Made by a program: the position numbers and the translations under genes. Positions 19,899-29,300 of a stretch of 64,000 bases of DNA are shown piece by piece. Each line of letters begins with the position of its first letter. Position 1 is the stretch's first letter. The notes below the pieces were generated by a model. The model saw only the letters and a list, made by a program, of their open reading frames with translations, was not told where the DNA came from and ran no database searches. The stretch comes from Camarhynchus parvulus (Eukaryota; Chordata; Aves; Passeriformes; Thraupidae): the NCBI RefSeq assembly GCF_901933205.1, contig NW_022148237.1, positions 610,001 through 674,000 on the forward strand, in the 5' to 3' direction.

Positions 19899-19949
19899 AA
19901 CCCCCAGACCCGCAACGACGGCGCGCGGTGGAGGCGGGAATCCGTGAGG

Positions 19950-20040
19950 GGGACACGTGACCGCGCCGGCGCGGGGGGCGGAGTCAACACGGCCCCGTCG
20001 GGGTCACGTGGCGCGGGAGGGAGCGGTCACGTGGGCCGGC
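19950..20040 (+). promoter_or_regulatory. TRPT1 promoter with three CACGTG E-boxes
   Basis: CACGTG occurs at 19954-19959, 20005-20010 and 20028-20033, the last two within GGTCACGTGG, in a CpG-rich 90-base block directly before the ATG. This is a USF/MYC/TFE3-type site cluster. Confidence 0.75.
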
Positions 20041-23000
20041 ATGGCCGGCGGGGAGGGCGCGAGCGCCGCCCAGCGGCGGCGGCGGCGGAAGGAGGAGGTG
20101 GGGAGGGGGCGGGGGGACCCCGGAATATGGGGGGGGGGACCCCGGGTTTGGGTGGGGGACACTTCACGGGGGGTGGGGACACGGGGGAGGGGTGGGGGAC
20201 ACGCGAGGGAGAGGTGACAAGGGCACCCCAAGGAGGGGGGGCGGACGTGGGAAGGGGAGGGGGCAAGAACCCCAAAAATGGGGGGGGGGGGTGGGGACGA
20301 CAAGGACGCCGAGTCGGGGGGGGGACATCAAAGTGGGGAGGGGGGAACACGTGGGGGACCCAGAAATGCCCGAGGGGGATTGGGGGGGTCCAGGTGTTGG
20401 GCAGGGGGGAGGTGCTGAATGTGGGGGGCATTTGAAGCTCATTTTGGGGAGGGGGTCTAAGATTGGGGGTCATCCATGGGGGTGGGGGGCTGTGGGTGGT
20501 GCCCAGGGGTGGGTTGGGGTCCCAAGGGGGGGTTGGGGTCACCTTTGGGCCCCCCCAGGACCCCAGGGTGCGGCTGTCCAAGGCCCTGAGCTACGTCCTG
20601 CGCCACGGGGCCGAGGCCGAGGGGCTGCCCATGGGCCCGGGTGCGTGAGACCCCAAAAACCCACCCCAAAATCCCCCAAAGTCCGCTCAAAAACCCTGCT
20701 CAAAACCCACCCCAAACTCGCCCCAAAACCCACCCCAAACTCACCCCAAAATCCCCCCCAAATCCCCCAAAACCCTCTGCAAAATCCCTGACAATCCACA
20801 CCAAAATACCTCCAAATTCCCCCCCAAATCCCCCAAAAACCCACCCCAAAATCCCCCAAAAATCCATCTCAAAATCCCCCCAAAAACCCACCCTCAACTC
20901 CACTCTAAAATCCCCCAAAATCCCCCCAAAAACTCACCCCAAAATTCCCAAAACATCCCCTGGGACACCCCAAATACTTTTTGGGACCCTCCAGACTTCC
21001 CCAAATGTCATTTCAGACCCTCAAACCCCCTGGGACCCCCCAAACCCCCCCTGGGACCCCCCAAACCCCCCCTGGGACCCCTCCCCAAAGGCCCTGACGG
21101 GGGTCTCGGGGGGTTTTTGGGCTCAGACGGCTTTGTTGAGGTGGGGGCTCTGCTGCGGCTGCCGCGCTTCGCGGGGCTCTCGGAGAGCGACGTGCGCGCG
21201 GTGGCCGCCGACCCCAAGGGTCGCTTCGCCCTCCGGCCGGACCCGCTCAGGGTCAGGGCCAACCAGGGGCACTCCCTGCCGGTGAGGGGGGGTCCCGAGG
21301 GGTTTGGGGGTCCCGAGGGGTTTGGGGGGGTCCCGAGGGGTTTGGGGGGGTCCCGAGGGGATTTGGGGGGTCCCTGAGGGGATTTGGGGGGGCCTTTGGG
21401 TGGGGGGTTGAGGGTTTGGGGGTCCTGGGGGGTTTGGGGGGCCGAGGGGGATTTGGGGGGGCGTTATGGAGGTTTTGGGGTAGAGATTTGGGGGGTCCCA
21501 GGATGGGGGGCGTGGGGAAGAGATTTGGGGGTCCCTGAGGGGTCTGGGGGGCTTTATGGGGGATTTTGGGGGACTGGGAAGGGGTTTGGGGGGTTTATAG
21601 GGGATTTTGGGGGGTTTATGGGGGATTGGGGGGCTCCAGGTGGGATTAGAGGGGTTGGAGAGGGGATTTGGGGGGTTTATGGGGGATTTTGAGGGGTCCC
21701 GAGGGGTGTGGGGGGGGTCCCAGAGGGGTTTGGGGGGTTCCTCGAGGAGTCTGGGGGGGCTGGAGAGGGGATTTGGGGGTTTATGGGGGATTTTGGAGGG
21801 TTTGTGGGGGGCTGGAGGTCTGGAGGGACTGGAGAGGAGTTTAGGGGAATTTATGGGAAGTTTTGGGGATCCTTAGGGGATTGGGGTGTCTGGAGAGAGG
21901 TTTTGGGCATCCTGGGTGTGATTTGTGGAATTTCGGGTGGGATTTTGGGTGTCCCGAGTAGAATTTTAGGAATCCCGGGTTGGATTTTGGGGATCTCAGG
22001 CGGGATTTTGGAGATCTGGGGTTGGATTTGGGGATCCCGGGTTGGATTTGGGGATCTCAGGTGGGATTTTGGGGATCTCAGGTGGGATTTTGGAGATCTG
22101 GGGTTGGATTTGGGGATCTGGGGTTGGATTTGGGGATCCCGGGTTGGATTTGGGGATCTCAGGTGGGATTTTGGAGATCTGGGGTTGGATTTGGGGGTCC
22201 GGGGTTGGATTTGGGGGTCCGGGGTTGGATTTTGGGGCTCTCAGCTGCTCCAGGGGGCTGTCCGGGGGTCGCAGGTGCCGGAGCTGGAGCTGACCCCCCT
22301 GGACACCCCCGAGGCGCTGCCCCCCACCCTCGCCCACGGCACCCGGCGCCGCCTGTGGGGCCCGATCCGGGCGGGGGGGCTGCGCCCCATGGGGCGGCAA
22401 CACCTGCACCTGGCGGGGGGGCTGCCCGGGGACCCCGGAGTGCGCAGCGGTGAGCGACCCCCCCCCCAAAAAACCCCCCAGGGACACCCCAAAAATAACC
22501 CTGGGACACCCCAAAAACCCCCCCCAAGGACACCCCACAAAAACCCCCCCAAGGACACCCCAAAAATAACTCTGGGACACCCCAAAAAACCCCCCCAAGG
22601 ACACCCCACAAAAACCCCCCCAAGGACACCCCAAAACCCCCCCGGGACACCCCAAAACACCCGAGATCCCCAAACCCCACAGAGACCCCACACTGACCTG
22701 GCGGGGTGGACCCTGACGTGCGACCCCTCCCCAAAAACAAACCCCGGGGCACCCCCAAAAATTCCCCAAATTCAGCAGGGACCCCCTAAAGCCCCCAAGG
22801 ACTCCCCCCAAAGCCCCCAAACCCCTTTGGCACCCCCCGAATCTTCCCCAAATCCTTCCTGAAACCTCCCCCCAAATCCCTTTCTGGGACCCCTCAAACA
22901 CCTCAAATCCTCCTCGAGACCCCCAAACCTCCCCCCTGCAGCCCCCCAGCCCCCCCCAAAGCCTCTCGGGATCCCCCAAAACCCCCCAGGACCCCCCAAA

Positions 23001-23765
23001 ACCCCCCAGAACCCCCAAAATCCCCCTCCCCACAGGGATGAGGTCGGACTCGGAGATCGCCATCATCATTGACGGCCCCCGGGCGCTGGCGGGTGAGGGG
23101 GGGGTCCCGATTTTTGGGGGGGTCCCCGATGTTTGGGGGTCACCCCCGATGTCCGTGTGACCCCCCCGGCCCCTCCCCACAGACGGGATCCCCTTTTTCC
23201 GCTCGGCCAATGGGGTGATCCTGACGCCGGGGGACGCCCAGGGCCGCATCCCCCAAAAATATTTCCTGCGGGTTCTGCAGCTGCGGCCGCACCGTGAGGG
23301 GGGGGGGGACCCCAAAACTTGGGGGGTTGGGGGGGGTTGGGGGGTTTGGGGGGAGACCCCAAAACTTGGGGGTCAAAGGGTTTGGGGGGCATTGTTCAGG
23401 AATTTTGGGGAGGGATCCCAAAATTGGGGGTCTGGGGAGGTCCGGGAGTTTGGGGGGACCCCAAAATTGGGTGGGGGTCGAGGGGGGTGGGGGGGACCCC
23501 AAAACTGGGGGGATTTGGGGGGGCTGAGGGGGTTTGGGTGGACTCAGGGTTTGGGGGGGCTTTGGGGGGGTCCAGGGTTGGCAGTGGGGGGGACACAGGG
23601 ATTTGGGGGGGCCCGTTACCATGGCAACAGCTCCTCTATTCCCCCACAGGGTGTGAACTGCCCCTGGACGGACCCTGGGACGAGGGGGGGGAGAGACCCC
23701 CAGATGAGGATTTGGAGGGGGGCGGTCTAAGCTCCCCCCCCACCCCAAGCATTTGGGGGGCTTGA
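20041..23765 (+). CDS. TRPT1: TRPT1, tRNA 2'-phosphotransferase 1
   Basis: Exons 20041-20097, 20559-20640, 21127-21281, 22274-22449, 23036-23092, 23183-23293 and 23650-23765, all joining in frame. Short basic N-terminus (MAGGEGASAAQRRRRRKEE), then Tpt1/KptA landmarks: LSKALSYVLRHG, DGFVEVGALLRLPRF, RANQGHSLPV, LPPTLAHGTRRRLW, HLHLAGGLPGDPGV, SDSEIAIIIDG and DGIPFFRSANGVILTPG. The family removes an internal 2'-phosphate from spliced tRNA using NAD+, and the Arg-His-Arg-Arg residues expected in these motifs are visible. The acidic tail after 23650 (WDEGGERPPDEDLE) is poorly conserved in the family. The gene lies 150 bases behind SCYL1 on the same strand and faces EHBP1L1 tail to tail. Confidence 0.93.
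20641..20965 (+). repeat. CCCCAAAATCCCCC repeat in a TRPT1 intron
   Basis: About 320 bases of CCCAAAA(C/T)CCACC units between exons 2 and 3; C/A-rich with no coding signature. Confidence 0.8.
21282..22250 (+). repeat. GGGGATTTGGGG minisatellite in a TRPT1 intron
   Basis: Nearly 1 kb of GGGG(T/A)TTTGGGGGGTC units. The 3' part (about 21945-22235) is a cleaner 27/54-base repeat alternating GGTTGGATTTGGGGATC and GGTGGGATTTTGGAGATC. Long open frames here are artefacts of the repeat. Confidence 0.85.
22455..22670 (+). repeat. AAACCCCCCCAAGGACACCCC tandem repeat
   Basis: Units of about 20-22 bases (GGGACACCCCAAAAA... / AAGGACACCCCACAAAAA...) repeat about ten times in the TRPT1 intron after exon 4. 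Confidence 0.8.
23294..23630 (+). repeat. ACCCCAAAACTTGGGGG repeat in the last TRPT1 intron
   Basis: ACCCCAAAA(C/T)TGGGG palindromic units (CCCCAAAAxTTGGGG) spaced by G-runs fill the intron before the final exon. Confidence 0.7.
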
Positions 23766-23822
23766 CCTCTCCCCCCACACGGATTTGGGGGGGGTCTGAG
23801 CCCCCCGGCTCCCACAGATCCC

Positions 23823-23828
23823 AATAAA
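23823..23828 (+). promoter_or_regulatory. TRPT1 polyadenylation signal
   Basis: AATAAA 58 bases after the TRPT1 stop. Confidence 0.85.
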
Positions 23829-23974
23829 CCCCCTCTGAGCACCACGAGCGTCTCACGGCGGGGTCAGAGCTCAAACCCACCCCCCAAAATAACACCCGGG
23901 GGGGACCCAGGACCCCCCAGTCACCCCCAGCCCATCGCAGTTTCCCCAAATTGGATTTCACACAGAAATTCTCT

Positions 23975-23980
23975 TTTATT
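23975..23980 (-). promoter_or_regulatory. EHBP1L1 polyadenylation signal
   Basis: TTTATT on the plus strand, AATAAA on the minus strand, about 110 bases past the EHBP1L1 stop. The TRPT1 and EHBP1L1 3' ends are separated by only about 130 bases. Confidence 0.85.
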
Positions 23981-24091
23981 GCCGCATCTACCCGGATCTG
24001 GGGGGTCCCGGGGGGTGTCCTGGAGGATTTTGGGGGGTCCCGGGGATTTTGGGGGTCCCGGGGATTTTGGGGGTCCCGGGGGGGGGGTCCC

Positions 24092-26293
24092 TCAGCAGAT
24101 CCCGCACGTTTCCCTGCGGCCGAAGCGGCGCCGCCGGGGCTCGAGGCTCCTCCGCAGCTCCTCATCCTCCTCCAGCGCCCTGCGGGGGTCGGGGGGCGTC
24201 GGGCAGGGGGGGACCCCCAAAAAACCCCCTGGGACCCTCCCCCAGGACCCCTCCCCCATCCCCCCCAAGACCCTCGGACAGCCCCAACCCCCCAGGAGCT
24301 CCCCGGGACACCCCTGAGCCCCCCAAACCCGCCGGGACCCCTCAGGACCGCCCCAAACCCGCCGGGACCCCTCCCCGGTGTCCCCCCGCTGTCCCCTCGG
24401 TGTCCCCCGGTGTCCCCCCGCTGTCCCCCCGCTGTCCCCCTGTCCCCCGCTGTCCCCTCGGTGTCCCCACCTGCTCTCGCGGCGGTGCCGGTCCCGCACC
24501 AGCCGGTCCCGCCGGTTCACCAGCGCCACCAGTTCCTCCAGTAAGAGCTGCTCGCGTTCGCGCTGCGCCGCCGGCGGCTTCTGCCACTCTGGGGGGGTCC
24601 CCAAAAGGTCCCCAGATGTCCTCCTGTCCCCTCAAATGTCCTCCTGCCATCCCCAGTGTCCCCATCCCACCCTTTGTCCCCAATTTGCCCCCGTCCTCCC
24701 CTGCCCCTGATGTGTCCACAATGTCCCCTCCATGTCCCCAATGTCCCCAGTGTTCTGCCATCCCCGGTGTCATACTCTCTGTCCCCAATGTCCCCTCAAT
24801 GTCCTCTCAATGCCCCAGTGGCCCCTGTTCCCAATGTCCCCTCCGTGTCCCCAATGTTCCCACGTCCCCAATGTCCCTCCAATGTCTCCCGTGTCCCCTC
24901 GATGTCCCCTCAACGTCTCGCCCGTCCCCAGTGTCCCCTGTCTCCAGTGTCCCCCCTGTCCCCAATGTCCCACCCCATCCCCAACGTCCCCCCTGTCCCC
25001 GATGTCCCCAGTGTCTCCTCCCTGTCCCCGATGTCCGTCCCTGTCCCCAATGTCCCCTCGATGTCCCCAGTGTCCCACCCCATCCCCAATGTCCGCCCTG
25101 TCCCCAGTGTCTCCTCCCTGTCCCCGATGTCGCACCCTCTGTCCCCAGCAGCCCCCGCAGCTCCCGGCTCAGCAGCTCAAAGCGCCGCTCCAGGTCGCGC
25201 TCCTGCGCCCTGGGGGTGACACGAGGGGACAGAAAAGGGGACAAAGGGGACAAGGAGGTGTCACCGGGGCTGGCAGAGCCCCCCCGCAGCGTCCCGGACA
25301 CCGGAGCCGGGGGGGGGGCACAGGGAGGGGACACGGGGGAGGGTGGCGGTGTCCCCGCGATGTCCCCTCACAGCAGCTGCAGCTGGTCCTGTCGCCGCAC
25401 CAGCAAATTCCGCTGCTGCACCAGCGAGAACCAGGCCCGGAGCAGCCGCTCCTCGCGGGCGGGGTCTGCGCCTGGGGACACGGGGACAGCGGGGACGTTG
25501 GGGACAGCGGGGGCAATGGGGACATCGGGGACATTGGAGGATATTGGGGACATTGGGGACACGGGGATATTGGGACATCAGGGAGACGGGGATATCGGGG
25601 GATTGGGGACATTGGGGACATTTGGGAGACTGGGGACATTGTGGGGACATGGGGACATTGTGGGCCACATGCGCCCGAGCCTCGATGTCCCCATGATGTG
25701 TCCCCTGCTGTCCCTCTTGTCCCTTGTCCCCCTGTCCCCAGTGTCCCCAGTGTCCCCTCACCGCTGTCCATCAGCTCGCGCAGTTCCCGCTCCAGCGCCG
25801 CTCCCGCTCCCGCGCCGGGGCCTGAGCGTCCAGCCGGGCCTGCTCCTGCTCCAGGGCCAGCAGCTCGGCCGCCACCCACTGTCCGTGTCCCTGTCACCGC
25901 GGGGACATCGGGTTCACCTCTGTGCCACCCCGTGTCACCCACTGTCCGTGTCCCTGTCACCGCGGGGACATCGGGGTCACCCCTGTGCCACCCCGTGTCA
26001 CCCACTGTCCGTGTCCCTGTCACCGCGGGGACATCGGGGTCACCCCTGTGCCACCCGCAGCTGTCCCTGCCCTCCCCCCATTGTCCCCAGTGCCCCCAAT
26101 GTCCCCACGTCCCCCCATTGTCCCCATGTCCCCCCCGATGTCCCCATGTCCCCCGTGTCCCCTTACCCCGCTCTCCTCCTCGGGGGTCTCCGGGGTCTCC
26201 CTGGGGGTCTCTGGGGGGGGAGGGGCGGGGGGGGTCCCGACGTCACCCTGGGGACAGAGGGGGTCAGGGGCCTCAGGGGGTCCGGGGGTCTCT

Positions 26294-26326
<33 letters not shown>

Positions 26327-29300
26327 CTCACCTTCGTGGGGGGGTCCCGCAGGCGGGGGAAGCTCCTGGAGCGGGGGGGGGGTGTGGGGGGACCCCTCCC
26401 CACCCCCGCGGGCCGGGGGGAGCGGGGGGCTCTGGCACAGCCGCCCCCTCCCCAAATGCTGGGGGGGGGTCCTGGGGGGACTCCCCCTCAACAGGGCCGA
26501 GCTGGGGGTCCCGGGGGCTGGGCGGGGGCCCCCCCTCGGGTGTGTCAGTGGGGGGGGCCTGGGGGGGGCTGAGCTGGGGGTCCTGGGGGGGCTCCCCCTC
26601 CACGGGGGGGTCTGGGGGGGTCTCCCCCTGCTCAGTGTCCAACTGGGGGGGGTCTGGGGGGGTCTCTCGGGGCCCCCCCTCGGTGACGCAGATTTGGGGT
26701 TCCGGGGGGGTCCCAGTTGGGGTCTCTGAGGGGGTCTGGGGGTCCCGGGGGGGCTCTTGGGGCTCCTCCTCAATGGAGCCGCTCTGGGGGCGTGGGGGGG
26801 TCCCCGGGGGGGGCGTTTGGGGCCCCCCCTCGATGATGTCACTCTGAAGGTCCGGGGGTCCCCGGGGGGGGCGTTTGGGGTCCCCCCTCAATGACGTCAC
26901 TCCGGGCGTCCGGGGGGGTCTCTTGGCGTCCCCCTCGGTGACGTCACTCAGTGATTCCGGGGGTCTCCCCTCCTCAATGGAGCCGCTCCGGGGTCCGGGG
27001 GGGTCTCTTGGGGCCCCCCCTCGGTGGGCCCGCTCCGGGGGTCCGGGGGGGTCCCCGGGGGGGTCCCCAGGAGCGCCCGGACCTGGCTGAGGAAGGTCAT
27101 GACCCCGAGGCTGTCGGGGGTCTCCATGTCCGAGGGGTCCAGGAGCCGCGGAACCCCCAGGGCAGCGAAGGCGTCGAAGGCCTGGAGGGGGGATTTGGGG
27201 GGGGTCAAGGTGGGGGGACCCCCAAGCCTGGAGCCCCCCGGCCCCCCAGCCCCCCCACGCACCCGTTTGTTGTTGCCCCAGTGGTCCCGGGGGTCCAGAG
27301 CTCTGAAATCACTGCGGGGGGGGGGGTTGGTCACTGCGGGGGTCCCCAAGTGACCCAACCCCCCCGCCCCCCAACATCCCCGGGGGGCTGTGACCCCCCC
27401 CATCCATGGGTGCCCCCCTCGAATTGCTCCTCACCCTCCCCCAGACCCCCCCAATTCCCCCAAGGGTGTCTCCTCTGTCCCCTGTGACCCCCCCAAACCC
27501 CCCAGGATCCAACTGGGACCCCCCCAAACCACGCAGGACCCCCCCATGTCTCCCCCAAACCCCCCAGGACTCCCCAGGGTCCCCCCAAATCCCCCAGGAC
27601 CCCCCTGAACCCCTCAGGACCCCTTCAGGGTCCCATCACTCCCCCCAGGATCCACCTGTGACCCCCCAAACCCCCAGGAACCCCCAAAGCCCCTCCCCCC
27701 CCCCGCGCCCCCTCACATCTCGCGGGGTCTCAGCCGGTGCAGGAGGGCGCAGAACCCCAACCCGCTGCTCCAGGACCCCCCGAAATCGGTGACGGAGACC
27801 CCCGGGTACCCGGCCGTGACCCCCCGGCACCAGGCCAGGAGCGCCCCACGACCCCCGGGGGGGTCCTGGGGGGGACACGGGGGTCAGCACAGAGAGACCT
27901 CCCAAAACAGAGAGACCCCCCCCCAAAACCAGAGACCCCCCGGAGCACAGAGAGACCCCCCCCCAGCACCCAGAGACACCCCCAGACCCAAATTGGCGGG
28001 GGCAGAACAGCCCCAAACACCCCCCACCCCCATGGGACCCTTCCCCCTCCAATTCAGGGGTCCTCGCCCCCCGCCCCCCCCACTCACCGCGCTGATCCCG
28101 GGGGGGGTCTCTGGGTCCCCCCCCGGCTCTGGGGGGTCCCTCCGTGTCCCCAAATTGGAGGGGTCCCTGCTGGGGGGGGGCGCTGGGGGGGAGAGGCCGG
28201 TCAGGGACCCCCCCCCCCATCCAGAGACACCCCCGGCATTGGGGGGACACCGGGGGGGGGTTGTGGGGACACTTGGGGACACTTTGGGGACACATTGGGG
28301 ACCCACCTCGGGGCGCGGGGGGGGCGCCCCCCGCCCTGTGCGCCCCCCCCTCGTCCTCGGGGTCACTCTCAAAGTCCCCCAGGTCGGCCACGTCCCCGGG
28401 GGGGCTCAGGCTGGTGACACTCTGCATGTCCTCGTCCCTGGGGGGGGGTGACAATGTCACCAGAGGGTCCCCAAGGCCCCCCCCAGCCCCAATGGGGACC
28501 CCCCGGTGTCCCCAAGAGGCCCAGGACCCTCCATGGACACCAAATGTCCCCAAAGTCCCTCGGTGTCCTCAAGCCCTCCTTGTGTCCCCAAGCCCCGCAA
28601 TGTCCCCAGTGTCCCCATCCACCTGCCAATGTCCCCCTGTCCCCAGTGTCCCCCCTGTCCCTCCATGTCCCTCCATGGTCACAGTTTCCCCAATCTCCAA
28701 TGTCCCCCCCGTCCCTAATGTCCCTTCAATGTTCCCATTCCTCCCTGATGTCCCCAATGTCCCCGATGTCCCTCAGTGTCACCCCTGTCCCCAATGTCCC
28801 CATTCCCCCCCAATTTATCCAATGTCCCCATGATGCACCAAATGTCCCCAATGTCCCCAGTGTCCCTTCAATGTCCCCAATGTCCCCGCGATGTCCGCAT
28901 TCCCCCAATGTCCCCTCAATGCCCCCCCAGTGTCCCCAATCCTCCAATGCCCTCCCTGTCCCCTCGATGTCCCCAGTGTCCCCAATGTCCCCCCAGGGCC
29001 GTACGTGGGGTGTCCCTCCATCAGGACGAGCCCGCGCAGCCGCAGCCGCAGCGTGGCCGTTGTCACCTTGCGGCTGCGGGGCCGCAGGGACAGGGACACG
29101 GCGGTGTCCCCAACCCCCGCCAGGCGCCCCAGCTCCAGCGGGGCCGCGGCCACCACCGAGCCCCGGCCCCGCGACTCCTGCGGGGACACCGGGGACAGCT
29201 GGGGACACCGGGGACAGCTGGGGACATTGGGGACACCGGGGGATGGGACACCCGGACACCCAGGGACATTGGGGACACCGGGGACGGCTGGGGACACCCG

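Noticed and set aside
24049..26847. 932-codon plus-strand open frame
   Set aside because: Antisense of EHBP1L1; composition is repeat-driven and domains are found only on the minus strand.
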